Below, in pieces: positions 45,203 to 53,976 of a DNA stretch of 64,000 bases; positions within the stretch are counted from its first letter, which is position 1, and each line of letters starts with the position of its first letter. The notes beneath the pieces were generated by a model, which did no database searches, was not told the origin of the DNA, and worked only from the letters and a program-made list of their open reading frames with translations. Position numbers and translations under genes: made by a program. The stretch comes from Pseudomonas lactis (GTDB lineage Bacteria; Pseudomonadota; Gammaproteobacteria; Pseudomonadales; Pseudomonadaceae): contig NZ_JYLO01000005.1 in the NCBI RefSeq assembly GCF_001439845.1, positions 62,001 through 126,000 on the forward strand, given 5' to 3'.

Positions 45203-45844
45203 TCAGTCAGCCCACGGCGATGTGCGGATCACCTGCACAAAATTCATCGGCTTGAACCCAGGTTCCTGGTCCACCAGCACATCGGTCTTCACGTTGCCAA
45301 ACGTGGTCTGCGGGCGATGGCGCAAGCCGTCGGCGAACGCGCAGATGATGCACTCCTTGAACCCTTCACCCCGTGGATGCGCATGCACCACCGCTTCGCG
45401 CTCCACGCTGCTGAAGGCGGCGTAGTCCATGCCCAGCACGTCCATCTCCACTCCAGCGGTCACCAACGCCACCGTGGGGCGCAGGTGTTTCGGCACGCCC
45501 GGCGTGGTGTGCAGGGCGATGGACAACCACACTTGTTCAATATCGTCATCGCTCAACCCATAAGGCTTGAGGAACGCGGCGGCGGCGTTGGCGCCGTCCA
45601 CTTCGAAACGCTCGTCGTCACTGCGGTGGCCTTCCACCAGGCCCAGGTCATGGAACATCGCGCCGACGTAGAGCAACTCCGGGTTGTAGGCCAACTGCTT
45701 GCGCTCACCGCTCAAGGCGCCGAACAGGAAGACCCGACGCGAATGGTGGTAGAGCAGGTCCGATTCGACGTCGCGGATGTATTCGGTGGTGGCCCGGGCC
45801 AAGGCGCTGTCAGGAATCTGGATACCGGCTATGGTGGTGCTCAT
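45203..45844 (-). CDS. HD domain metal-dependent hydrolase
   Basis: Protein of 213 residues with the HD motif: His34 in LYHHSRRVFLFG, His65-Asp66 in MFHDLGLVEGH, and a further His in ALHTTPGV. The overall form resembles cyanamide hydratase-like HD proteins, which hydrate nitriles or act on small nitrogen compounds; phosphatase activity is also possible. It is divergent from a GlxA-type regulator, which may control it. The gap between the two is 248 bases and holds a REP pair. Confidence 0.85.
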   Translation of the reverse strand: MSTTIAGIQIPDSALARATTEYIRDVESDLLYHHSRRVFLFGALSGERKQLAYNPELLYVGAMFHDLGLVEGHRSDDERFEVDGANAAAAFLKPYGLSDDDIEQVWLSIALHTTPGVPKHLRPTVALVTAGVEMDVLGMDYAAFSSVEREAVVHAHPRGEGFKECIICAFADGLRHRPQTTFGNVKTDVLVDQEPGFKPMNFVQVIRTSPWAD

Positions 45845-45962
45845 GGTGGATCTCCTCTGGAAAGATTCCAGTCTGGTCCCATGACCCTGAAGCGGCTATC
45901 GCCACAGGGAGGCGATCCCGGCCAATGTGCCGCCACATCGTGCCAAGCATGTAGGCGATCCC

Positions 45963-46050
45963 CTGTGGGAGCTGGCTTGCCTGCGATAGCATCACCTCGG
46001 TGTACCTGAGGTACCGAGTCGTCTGCATCGCAGGCAAGCCAGCTCCCACA
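45963..46050. repeat. REP-like inverted pair between divergent genes
   Basis: Facing GTGGGAGCTGGC cores with a palindromic spacer (CTCGGTGTACCTGAGGTACCGAG). Its place between two divergent starts, not gene ends, is unusual, since it lies within the probable promoter region of the GlxA-type gene. Confidence 0.85.
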
Positions 46051-46092
46051 AGGGGGTCGCGTTTATCCAGTTGGAAAAAGGTGTTTGTGACC

Positions 46093-47058
46093 ATGGGCAA
46101 AACCGTCGCCATCCTGATCTTCCCCGGTGTTCAGTCGCTGGACGTGACCGGGCCGATGGATGTGTTCTGCGAGGCCAACCGCTTCCTGGCGCCCGAGGCT
46201 CACTATCGGCTGGAAGTGCTCGGCTTCGGCCACGGCGCCATGGCGGCCTCCAACGGTTTGTCATTGCAGGCGCACAAGCACTACAGCGAAGCTCGGCAAC
46301 CCTACGACCTGCTGCTGGTCGCCGGTGGCCCGCAGTTACCCTTCGACGATTTCGGCCCCGAGTTTGACGCCTGGCTGCGCACTGCCGCCGCTAAGGCACA
46401 GCGCTTCGGCTCGATCTGCAACGGCGCCTTTATGCTGGCCCGTGCGGGCCTGCTGGACGGTAAGACCGTCACTACCCACTGGAACGACGCCGCCAGCCTG
46501 GCGCGCCTGTGCCCCTCGGCCCAGGTCGAAGCCGACCGTCTCTATGTGCAGGATGGCAAGCTCTACACCTCCGCCGGGGTCACGGCAGGTATCGACCTGT
46601 CGTTGTATCTGCTGGCCCAGGATCACGGCCCGGAAGTCGCGCTGAGCGTGGCCAAGCGCCTGGTGGTGTTCACCCAGCGCTCGGGCGGGCAATCGCAGTT
46701 CAGCCCGTTCCTAACCCCCCATGCCGAAACCACCTCGGCGGTGGCGCTGGTGCAGCTGTACGTGTTGGCCAACCTGACGGGAGACCTGACCATTGCCGAC
46801 CTGGCCAAGGCGGCCAATATGAGTGCACGTAATTTCTCCCGGGTGTTTGCCCGTGAAGCGCGGATTACGCCGGCGGAGTTTGTCGAGAGGGCGCGTGTGG
46901 ATGCGGCGCGGGTGATGCTTGAAAGCAGCCATGCACCGCTTAAAACCGTGGCCTATCAATGTGGCTTTCGCGACGCCCAGCACATGCGCAGTGTGTTCAA
47001 CCGCCGGCTGGGCGTCACGCCGCAACAGTTCAGGCTTAACTTTGCGGCGCCGGTTTGA
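46093..47058 (+). CDS. GlxA-family AraC-type transcriptional regulator
   Basis: Regulator of 321 residues: an N-terminal DJ-1/PfpI amidotransferase-like domain (VAILIFPGVQSLDVTGPMDVF, Cys109 in SICNGAFMLAR) and a C-terminal AraC helix-turn-helix pair (DLAKAANMSARNFSRVFARE, then VAYQCGFRDAQHMRSVFNRRLGVTP). Members control catabolism of quaternary amines and similar compounds; the ligand here is unknown. The ATG at 46093 follows AAAAGGTG. Its likely target is the divergent HD gene. Confidence 0.93.
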   Translation: MGKTVAILIFPGVQSLDVTGPMDVFCEANRFLAPEAHYRLEVLGFGHGAMAASNGLSLQAHKHYSEARQPYDLLLVAGGPQLPFDDFGPEFDAWLRTAAAKAQRFGSICNGAFMLARAGLLDGKTVTTHWNDAASLARLCPSAQVEADRLYVQDGKLYTSAGVTAGIDLSLYLLAQDHGPEVALSVAKRLVVFTQRSGGQSQFSPFLTPHAETTSAVALVQLYVLANLTGDLTIADLAKAANMSARNFSRVFAREARITPAEFVERARVDAARVMLESSHAPLKTVAYQCGFRDAQHMRSVFNRRLGVTPQQFRLNFAAPV

Positions 47059-47063
47059 GCGAT

Positions 47064-47176
47064 GATCGTTCCCACGCTCTGCGTGGTAACGCCTCTTGGG
47101 ACGCTCTGCGTCCCCGCTTTAAGGGCGGACGCGGAGCGTCTACGGCTGCATTCCCACGCGGAGCGTGGGAACGATC
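47064..47176. repeat. GATCGTTCCCACGC-family palindromic element
   Basis: Outer arms GATCGTTCCCACGCTCTGCG and complement GATCGTTCCCACGCTCCGCG enclose an inner repeat (GACGCTCTGCGTC / GACGCGGAGCGTC). It lies between the 3' ends of the GlxA-type gene and hacB. The hacB stop codon (47175-47177) overlaps its right edge. Confidence 0.88.
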
Positions 47177-49529
47177 ATCGGGCGGGCAGCAGTTTCAAGG
47201 TGCCGCGGGTATTGGCCGTCACTTCCTCATCACTGAAGTGCGCCTGCTCGTACCTTCCCTCGATATAGCTCTGCGCCTGGTCGCCATAGTGCGTATCAAA
47301 CGGCACACCGCTTTGCCCCACCGGGTTGATGGTGAGGGCGTGGGTCGGGTCGGCGAAGTCGATCAGGCGCCGTGTCGACGGGCCGTAGGTCACCGGCCAC
47401 GGTGCCGGGCCAATCAGCGCGGTCTGGTTGTTCGGAACCTCATGGCTGCCCGGCGCCGGGAACGGGCCGACGTTGAAAATTTTATCCAGCGGCTTTTGCA
47501 GGCCCAGCGGGTGGCCGTGGGTCAGGGTGTGCGCCTTGCCCCACTGCCATTGCGCCGGGTCATCGCCGAACGTCGCCTTGAGGTGGGCCAGGCTGTTGTC
47601 CCAGGCGAGCTTGACGGTATCGGCGCGGTTGCCGTTCCACCAGGGCGAGTCTGCCGATGCGGCCAGGCGGGGCAATGCGGCGTCGATCACGCGGGTGCCG
47701 AGCAAGGTCTTGAACAAGGCATCGCCGAGTTTGGGATGAAAGGTCGCGTCGCTGAGGTTGAACAGCAACTGGTTGAACAGCGTGGCGCTGGTGGAGTCCA
47801 GCGGGTAGTCACCCTTCCAGTTGGCAAGCTGTTCCACCAATTTGAGTTGCGCCGGGTCCTTGACCACCTCGCGCAGCACCGGCAACAGCGGCGCCAGCAG
47901 GCGCGTGCCGTAGGCGGTGGTGGTGCCCAGTTGCAGGGCCTGGCTGTTGGTCACATCCCACTTCACGCTTTTGTCGCTCAACTGCACGTTCAACTGCTGG
48001 CCACGATCCGCCAGGTTGTAATAGCCGGGGATCGGCATGCCGGTGGGCGATGCTGGCTGGGCATTGGCGGACACCACATAGCCGCGCGGCGGGTTTTCTT
48101 CCTGGGGGTTGGCACTGAAGGGGTAGAAACCCAGCTTGTCGGCCTGGGCGGTACTGCCGTCGAGGATGAACGCCGGGTTGACGCCGGCCGGGCGGATCGG
48201 CAACTGCGCCGCCGCCCACCAGCCGATATCGCCCTTGGCGTTTGCCCACACGATGTTCAGGCCCGGCGCCGAGACCTTCGCGGCCGCGGCACGCGCCTTG
48301 GCCAGGGTATCGGCACGGTTGAGCTGATAGAAACCATCGAGGATCGGGTTTTCGCTGTCGAGGAACGCCCACCACATGGCAATCGGTGTGCTGCCGGCGT
48401 TCTCACCGAGCACATCGTTGATGATCGGGCCGTGGGGCGAGCGGCGCAGGGTGAGGGTCACCGGCGCCTGGCCCTTGACCTGGATCTGCTGCTCGCTGCT
48501 GCTCATGTCCACCCATTGGTCGTGATACCAGACCTGGTTGGGGTTGTTTGGGTTGACCTTCTCGGCGACCAGGTCGAGGTCGTCGTTCTGGAACATGGTC
48601 AGGCTCCAGCCGAAGTCCAGGTTGTGCCCCAGGAACGCCACCGGTACCAGCGCGTTGTGGTAGCCGTATAGCTCGAAGCCTGGCGCCGACAGTTGCGCCT
48701 CGTACCAGACCGAAGGCACCGAAAAACGGATATGAGGGTCACCCGCCAGCAACGGCTTGCCACTTTGGGTATGGCTGCCGCTGACGGCCCAGGCATTGCT
48801 GCCTTCGAACTGCGGCAGGCCGTTGTCGGCCAGGGCCTGTTCGCTCAGGGCGGCGATAGCGCCAAGGGTCTGCCAATCGCTGGCCGCCAGGTTGAGTGCG
48901 CCCTTGGGTTGCCAGTCGAGATCGAAGACCTTCAAGTAGTCGCTGCCCAGCCGGTCACGCACATAGGTCAGCACCGGCTCGGTGCGAAAGGCCGCGGCAA
49001 AGCTGTAGGCCATGTACCCGGCGACGCTGATGCTGTCTTCGGCGGTAAACGGGCGCTTGGCGATGCCCAGCACATCGAACTCCATGGGGCTGGTGTGGCT
49101 GTCCTGATACTGATTGATCCCGTCCAGGTAGGCTTGCAGGGCCTTGGACGAGGCTGAGCCAGGGTCCATATGCTCCACATAGCTTAAGGCACGCTCGCGG
49201 ATGCGCAGGCTGCGAAACAGCTTATCGGTGTCCAGCAGCTTGGGCCCCAGCACCTCGGCCAGTTCGCCACGGGCCAGGCGCCGCATGATCTCCATCTGGA
49301 ACAGGCGGTCCTGGGCGTGCACATAGCCCAGGGCGCGGTACAGGTCGGCTTCGTTCTCGGCGCGGATATGCGGTACGCCACGGTCGTCGTAACGCACCGT
49401 GACCGAGCCTTGCAGGTGCGCCAGCGTCACCGTGCCCTGGCGCGTAGGTTGTTTGCTGTAGACGTACCAACCGGCGCCCAGGGCGACCAGCACAATCAGC
49501 ACCGCAAAAACCTGCAAGACGCGCTTCAT
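47175..49529 (-). CDS. hacB: Penicillin acylase family / acyl-homoserine lactone acylase (HacB-like)
   Basis: Ntn hydrolase of 784 residues with an N-terminal membrane anchor or signal (VLQVFAVLIVLVALGAGWYVY), an alpha-chain, and the catalytic N-terminal serine of the beta-chain at about Ser244 in FEGSNAWAVSG, exposed after self-cleavage. P. aeruginosa HacB, encoded just after the spu cluster, deacylates quorum-sensing lactones; this protein has the same size class and neighbourhood. The start at 49529 follows AAGGA by 6 bases; the ATG at 49535 would have no spacing. It is 26 bases downstream of the DUF6436 gene. Confidence 0.88.
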   Translation of the reverse strand: MKRVLQVFAVLIVLVALGAGWYVYSKQPTRQGTVTLAHLQGSVTVRYDDRGVPHIRAENEADLYRALGYVHAQDRLFQMEIMRRLARGELAEVLGPKLLDTDKLFRSLRIRERALSYVEHMDPGSASSKALQAYLDGINQYQDSHTSPMEFDVLGIAKRPFTAEDSISVAGYMAYSFAAAFRTEPVLTYVRDRLGSDYLKVFDLDWQPKGALNLAASDWQTLGAIAALSEQALADNGLPQFEGSNAWAVSGSHTQSGKPLLAGDPHIRFSVPSVWYEAQLSAPGFELYGYHNALVPVAFLGHNLDFGWSLTMFQNDDLDLVAEKVNPNNPNQVWYHDQWVDMSSSEQQIQVKGQAPVTLTLRRSPHGPIINDVLGENAGSTPIAMWWAFLDSENPILDGFYQLNRADTLAKARAAAAKVSAPGLNIVWANAKGDIGWWAAAQLPIRPAGVNPAFILDGSTAQADKLGFYPFSANPQEENPPRGYVVSANAQPASPTGMPIPGYYNLADRGQQLNVQLSDKSVKWDVTNSQALQLGTTTAYGTRLLAPLLPVLREVVKDPAQLKLVEQLANWKGDYPLDSTSATLFNQLLFNLSDATFHPKLGDALFKTLLGTRVIDAALPRLAASADSPWWNGNRADTVKLAWDNSLAHLKATFGDDPAQWQWGKAHTLTHGHPLGLQKPLDKIFNVGPFPAPGSHEVPNNQTALIGPAPWPVTYGPSTRRLIDFADPTHALTINPVGQSGVPFDTHYGDQAQSYIEGRYEQAHFSDEEVTANTRGTLKLLPAR

Positions 49530-49555
49530 GAACATTCCTTACCAAAGTGGACGGG

Positions 49556-50131
49556 CTACAGATCCTTAGGCCACGAACAATAGCAGCCTACCGCGAGGGT
49601 GTGAGTGGCATTCACGTCGCGTCCGGTTCCAAGGGCCTTGAGAATTGGCTCGATAAAACTGTTGCTGGCGTTGCAGGTCAGGCCTTCGCTATAGGGGCCG
49701 AAATACGCCAGCTTGCCGGTGCGGTCCCAAATGCCCACGGCCGGGCTGGCGGGTATCTGGTCGGCGCCGGCCAGGGCATCAAGGACTTTCAGGTGGCGCA
49801 GGTTCTCGGGCAACTGGCCGTGGCTGCCGGGTTTTTGCAGGGCATAGAACTCCACCCCCTGGGGCGCGTACTGCTCGATCAACTCGCCCAGGTGTTGCTG
49901 GTTACCGACATTGCACGGGCAGGCCGGGTCCCAGAAGTGCACCAGACGAATCGGGCCAGGGCCGCTGAGGGCGGCGGGCAGTTGCAGCGCATCGCCGGAA
50001 AATACCGCGGTGTGTTCGCTGAAGGCGCGCAGGTAGCGGCCCTGGAACCAGTCATAGGCCGCCCACAGTACCCCGGCGCAAATAACCAGGATCACGCTGG
50101 CGAACAGGGCGTTACGGTAGGGCGGTCGCAT
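49556..50131 (-). CDS. DUF6436 thioredoxin-like membrane-anchored protein
   Basis: Protein of 191 residues: one N-terminal membrane helix (ALFASVILVICAGVLWAAY), then a thioredoxin-like domain (IRLVHFWDPACPCNVGNQQHL) with Cys71 and Cys73 in place of the usual CxxC. Later cysteines occur at LTCNAS and VGCYCSW. It is probably periplasmic and could be a reductase or assembly factor. It forms an operon with hacB downstream, so it may assist folding of the exported acylase; this is inference. Confidence 0.82.
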   Translation of the reverse strand: MRPPYRNALFASVILVICAGVLWAAYDWFQGRYLRAFSEHTAVFSGDALQLPAALSGPGPIRLVHFWDPACPCNVGNQQHLGELIEQYAPQGVEFYALQKPGSHGQLPENLRHLKVLDALAGADQIPASPAVGIWDRTGKLAYFGPYSEGLTCNASNSFIEPILKALGTGRDVNATHTLAVGCYCSWPKDL

Positions 50132-50229
50132 TGGATGTATCCTCGCAGGTCGCGTAGCTTGCCATGCTTGTCCTGACAGATGAATATCGCAGCTCGATAT
50201 TCATCTTCACCGCAAGTCTGGAAGCCTTT

Positions 50230-51171
50230 ATGCCCGTCACCTTTGACCCTGATCATCTGCGCGAAAGCTTGCGCCCCCTGGTGGATGCGCAGCCGCTGTC
50301 AGCCGAGGCGAGGGTTTACCAGCGTTTCTACGGGCTCGACCTGGCCGCACGCCAGGTGCCGGCGGTGAGCCGCCTGGGGCGTTTTGAGGTGGATGGGTTT
50401 GAGGTGGTGGCCCAGGTCTGGTGGCCGCCGGCGCCGGTGGCGACGATGTTCCTGTTTCACGGTTTCTACGATCACATGGGGCTGTATCGCCATGTGGTGG
50501 ATTGGGCGCTGGACCAGGGCTTCGTGGTGATCGCCTGCGACCTGCCGGGCCATGGCTTGTCCAGCGGCGTGCGCGCCAGCATCGATGACTTTGCGGTGTA
50601 CCAGAGCGTGGTGCAGGCGTTGTTCGTCGAGGCCAAGGCTTTGCAATTGCCGCAACCCTGGCACCTGTTCGGGCAAAGCACCGGCGGCGCCATCGTGGTG
50701 GACCACCTGCTCAACCACGGCGCCCAAAGCCCGGCCCAGGGCAAGACCTTCCTGCTGTCGCCGTTGGTGCGGCCGCGTGCCTGGGGTTGGTCGCAGGTCA
50801 GCTATTACCTGCTGCGCCCCTTCGTCAAAGGCATCGCCCGGCGTTTCAGCGATAACTCCAACGACCCGGCGTTCAAGCCGTTCCTGGAAGCCGACCCGCT
50901 ACAGCCTCGCCAACTGCCTACCGCCTGGGTGGGGTCGCTGGCGCGCTGGATCAAACGCATCGAAGCCGCACCCCGCAGCCCCCGGCGCCCGGTGATCGTG
51001 CAGGGTGAGGAAGATATGACGGTGGACTGGCAGCACAATATGCAGGTGTTGCGGGGTAAGTTCGATCAGCCTGAGGTGTTGATGCTCAAGCAGGGTCGGC
51101 ATCACTTGGCCAATGAAATTCCGCAGATTCGCTATGAGTACTTCAGTTTTCTCACAAGCCACCTGAAATAA
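50230..51171 (+). CDS. Alpha/beta hydrolase (monoacylglycerol-lipase-like)
   Basis: Hydrolase of 313 residues. The nucleophile elbow is GQSTGG with Ser150, the oxyanion loop FHGFYDHMGLYRH lies at about 76-88, and the catalytic His is in KQGRHHLANE near the end, after EEDMTVDW with the acid. It resembles lysophospholipase / monoglyceride lipase proteins. The ATG at 50230 follows GGAAG; the in-frame start 22 codons earlier adds no family sequence. It is divergent from the DUF6436-hacB pair. Confidence 0.88.
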   Translation: MPVTFDPDHLRESLRPLVDAQPLSAEARVYQRFYGLDLAARQVPAVSRLGRFEVDGFEVVAQVWWPPAPVATMFLFHGFYDHMGLYRHVVDWALDQGFVVIACDLPGHGLSSGVRASIDDFAVYQSVVQALFVEAKALQLPQPWHLFGQSTGGAIVVDHLLNHGAQSPAQGKTFLLSPLVRPRAWGWSQVSYYLLRPFVKGIARRFSDNSNDPAFKPFLEADPLQPRQLPTAWVGSLARWIKRIEAAPRSPRRPVIVQGEEDMTVDWQHNMQVLRGKFDQPEVLMLKQGRHHLANEIPQIRYEYFSFLTSHLK

Positions 51172-51182
51172 CGCAATCCAAA

Positions 51183-51254
51183 TGTGGGAGCTGGCTTGCC
51201 TGCGATAGCGGTGTAACTGACAGATCGCAATCGCAGGCAAGCCAGCTCCCACAG
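51183..51254. repeat. REP-like inverted pair
   Basis: Facing GTGGGAGCTGGCTTGCC cores with a short spacer of about 20 bases, between two convergent genes (alpha/beta hydrolase and DUF2059). Confidence 0.85.
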
Positions 51255-51257
51255 GGT

Positions 51258-52010
51258 TTACTGCGTCAGGCTTGAGGTGCTCTGGCCAACGGCAAGCCCT
51301 GCGCGAATGGCGGCAAGGGCAGCCTGGTAATACGCCTTGCCCTCCGGCGACTCGGCAAAGGTGGCGAACTCTTCCAGCTCCGGGTCGGACAAATCCCGAT
51401 AGACATACAGCAAGGTATTGTTCAAATCCTTGTCGATCTGCTGCATCAGCCGCTCGCGCTGGCCATTCAACATGCCTTGTGCCTGGCCACCGCCTAGCAA
51501 GCCGGGGATCATCTGGCTCAAGCTGTCGGCCGCCACGCCCGCAATCGCCAGGCTGACCTCGGCACCGGCCTCGCGGGCAGGCAGGGCCTGGGCCAGGTGG
51601 CCGATGATCAGGCTGCGGGTGGCATCGGCTTCGAGTTTGGGCAGGCCCTGGGCGTTTTTCGCCAATTGGTCGCGGCGCGTGGCCAGCAACTCGGCGGCGA
51701 CAATCTTGCGGCCCAGGGGCGATTGGAAAAACGCCAGGGCAGGTTTCGGGTCGGGCAAGTGCTTGCGCAGTTGCGCCTCGGCACGCTGGTCCATGGCCTG
51801 GGCGGCAAAGCGTTTATTGCTGTTGTCCACCAGCGCCTGGTACACCACTGGCGGCAGGCTATTGCGGTAGCGCTGCTGGGCGGCACTGAGGGCGTCATTG
51901 AAGTGCGCACGTTGTTCGGCCCAGCCGGCGACCTTATACAACTGGTCATGGCCGTCTGCCCAGGCGGGCAAAACGCAGAACATCAACACAGAAAAAAACA
52001 AACGACGCAT
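51258..52010 (-). CDS. DUF2059 domain exported protein
   Basis: Protein of 250 residues with a signal peptide (about 1-18, LFFSVLMFCVLPAWA). The rest is mainly helical, and contains a DUF2059-like C-terminal segment (LLYVYRDLSDPELEEFATFAESPEGKAYYQAALAAI). It is probably periplasmic; function unknown. Start at 52010 chosen for the signal peptide and the AGGA just upstream. Confidence 0.85.
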   Translation of the reverse strand: MRRLFFSVLMFCVLPAWADGHDQLYKVAGWAEQRAHFNDALSAAQQRYRNSLPPVVYQALVDNSNKRFAAQAMDQRAEAQLRKHLPDPKPALAFFQSPLGRKIVAAELLATRRDQLAKNAQGLPKLEADATRSLIIGHLAQALPAREAGAEVSLAIAGVAADSLSQMIPGLLGGGQAQGMLNGQRERLMQQIDKDLNNTLLYVYRDLSDPELEEFATFAESPEGKAYYQAALAAIRAGLAVGQSTSSLTQ

Positions 52011-52132
52011 AAGGACTCCTGTCAGTCGGCCACTATTGTCCGTGTCGGGCGTAGGATTTGTCGAGAAGTCCTATCAGTCACCTGACTAAAGTGTATTCGG
52101 ACGCTCAACGGCGCTGTCGGATTTTCAGGCGT

Positions 52133-52774
52133 ATGGATACTATGCGCGCCATGCAAATACCCCTCGATCACCCGCTGCTGCAACGCATCGTCGACGACCT
52201 GGCCGAAAAAGGCTGGTCGCAGCAAAATGGCTTCCTGCCCCAGGCTCTGACCCTGGAGCTGGCGGCTGAGTGCCGTAAACGTGCGGCGCAGGGTGAATTG
52301 GCGCCCGCAGCGGTAGGGCGTGGGCCGGCCCAGGAGATTCGCGAAGGCATTCGCGGTGACCATATCCAGTGGCTGGAGGAGGGTGACGCGCCTATCTGCG
52401 ACACCTATATGGGCGTGATGGACGGCCTGCGCCTGGCGATGAATCGCAGCCTGTTCCTGGGCCTGGAAGATTTCGAAAGCCACTTTGCGATGTACCCGCC
52501 GGGGGCGTTTTACCTCAAGCATGTAGACCGTTTTCGCGACGACGACCGGCGCATGGTCTCGGCGGTGATTTACTTGAACGACGCCTGGCTGCCCGAGCAT
52601 GGCGGCCAACTGCGCATGTACCTCAAGGGCGGCGTCGAGTATGACGTGGTGCCTGCCGGGGGTTGCCTGGTGGTATTCCTGTCGGGCGAGGTGCCCCACG
52701 AAGTCCTGCCCGCTACGCGTGAACGCCTGTCCTTGACGGGCTGGTTTCGCCGGCGGGGCAACGAGCCGTTTTAA
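52133..52774 (+). CDS. 2-oxoglutarate/Fe(II)-dependent dioxygenase (prolyl 4-hydroxylase fold)
   Basis: Oxygenase of about 213 residues. The iron ligands are His130 and Asp132 in YLKHVDRF and His189 in EVPHEVLP, and Arg198 in RERLSLTGWF would bind 2-oxoglutarate. The substrate is unknown; proteins of this kind modify proteins or amino acids. The start is uncertain: ATG at 52133, 52142 or 52151 are all in frame, and the first has AGG 5 bases upstream. A DUF523 gene follows after only 2 bases, so they are co-transcribed. Confidence 0.87.
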   Translation: MDTMRAMQIPLDHPLLQRIVDDLAEKGWSQQNGFLPQALTLELAAECRKRAAQGELAPAAVGRGPAQEIREGIRGDHIQWLEEGDAPICDTYMGVMDGLRLAMNRSLFLGLEDFESHFAMYPPGAFYLKHVDRFRDDDRRMVSAVIYLNDAWLPEHGGQLRMYLKGGVEYDVVPAGGCLVVFLSGEVPHEVLPATRERLSLTGWFRRRGNEPF

Positions 52775-52776
52775 AC

Positions 52777-53259
52777 ATGGAAAAGATTCTGGTCAGCCGC
52801 TGCCTGCTCGGGCACAAAGTGCGTTATGACGGCGGGGCCAGCGGCCCGTTCGACCAACTGGCAGCGTGGCAAGCTGAAGGTCGCGTGGTTGCCATCTGCC
52901 CGGAAGTGGCGGGCGGCTTGCCCACACCGCGGTCATCGGCCGAAATCCCAGGCGGGCAGGGCATCGACGTGTGGGAAGGCCGCGCCCAGGTGCTGACGGC
53001 CGAGGGCGAAGACTTCACCAGCGCCTTTCTCGACGGTGCCCGCCAGGCCTTGGCGCTGGTGCAACGCCATCACATCCGCATCGCCATTCTCAAGGCCAAC
53101 AGCCCATCCTGCGGCAACCTGTTGACCTATGACGGCACCTTCAGTGGGGTGAAGGTCAGTGGCGAAGGCGTCACGGCGGCGCTGCTCAAACGCCATGGTG
53201 TGCAGGTGTTCAGTGAGTTGGAGTTGCCACAGGCGGCGATTGCCCTCACGCAGCTTTAA
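52777..53259 (+). CDS. DUF523 domain protein
   Basis: Protein of 160 residues with the family's conserved cysteines: SRCLLGHKVRYDGG at the start, AICPEVAGGLPTPR, and KANSPSCGNLLTYDGTF. The pattern suggests a metal or cluster ligand set, and the family has unclear function. It begins 2 bases after the dioxygenase gene, so the two act as an operon. Confidence 0.88.
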   Translation: MEKILVSRCLLGHKVRYDGGASGPFDQLAAWQAEGRVVAICPEVAGGLPTPRSSAEIPGGQGIDVWEGRAQVLTAEGEDFTSAFLDGARQALALVQRHHIRIAILKANSPSCGNLLTYDGTFSGVKVSGEGVTAALLKRHGVQVFSELELPQAAIALTQL

Positions 53260-53278
53260 GAAGTTTAAACAGATCAAG

Positions 53279-53366
53279 TGTGGGAGCTGGCTTGCCTGCG
53301 ATAGCGGTGTATCAGCACCTTATGTGTAACTGACAGACCGCTATCGCAGGCAAGCCAGCTCCCACA
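53279..53366. repeat. REP-like inverted pair
   Basis: Facing GTGGGAGCTGGCTTGCC cores, spacer about 40 bases, between the convergent DUF523 and binding-protein genes. The right arm ends 3 bases before the stop of the latter. Confidence 0.85.
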
Positions 53367-53368
53367 TT

Positions 53369-53848
53369 TTATTGCACCTTGAGCCATTTCTGCGCCAGCG
53401 CCTTCAACCGGCCATCGTCCTTAACCCGCTTCAACGCCCCGTTCAAACTGGTCTTGAACGCCGGGTTGCCCTTCTGGAACGGGATCGCCAATGCCGGCTT
53501 CTGGTGGTAAGGCTCACTGAAATCGAAACGATCCTCAAGCTCGGCAGTCATAGACATATGGTTAATGGCCACGTCGTACTTGCCGGTTTCCACACCGGAC
53601 AGCAGGTCCGCGTTATCGGTGGTAATAAACGAGGAGCGCACCTCCATCTCCTTGGCCAGCAGTTCACCCAGCTCCACTTCAAAGCCGGCGAGTTTGTCGC
53701 CCTCTTTGAAATTGTACGGCGGGGTGTTGGCTTCCAGGGCGATGCGCAGTTCACCGCGATCGTTAACGTCGTCAATCAGTTCGGCATGAGCCAAGGGGCT
53801 CAGAAGAGGAAGCAACAGCAACAGGCCAGGCGAAAAGCGCATGGTCAC
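53369..53848 (-). CDS. Shortened family-3 solute-binding protein
   Basis: Exported protein of 159 residues, signal peptide about 1-22 (ending AHA). The first lobe of an amino-acid-binding protein is intact (RGELRIALEANTPPYNFKEGDKLAGFEVELGELLAKEM, GKYDVAINHMSMTAELEDRFDFSEPYHQKP). Then the sequence jumps directly to the usual C-terminal block (FQKGNPAFKTSLNGALKRVKDDGRLKALAQKW). About 80-90 residues forming the second lobe are missing, compared with the usual 230-260. The frame is open, so it is a real gene product, but ligand closure as in the normal fold is not possible. Confidence 0.8.
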   Translation of the reverse strand: MTMRFSPGLLLLLPLLSPLAHAELIDDVNDRGELRIALEANTPPYNFKEGDKLAGFEVELGELLAKEMEVRSSFITTDNADLLSGVETGKYDVAINHMSMTAELEDRFDFSEPYHQKPALAIPFQKGNPAFKTSLNGALKRVKDDGRLKALAQKWLKVQ

Positions 53849-53976
53849 TCCTAAAGAATTCGTACAGGCGAGGCGCCGTTCAGCAACGTTTTGTTATGGT
53901 GTCGGGTGCCTTGGACCGCAATTTATCGCGAAGTTGTCATAACCCTACAGATTTCACCGAAAAACTGGAGAAGCGA

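Noticed and set aside
47055..48671. Plus-strand open frame of 538 residues
   Set aside because: It starts inside the palindromic element and lies opposite hacB, whose catalytic motifs are clear.
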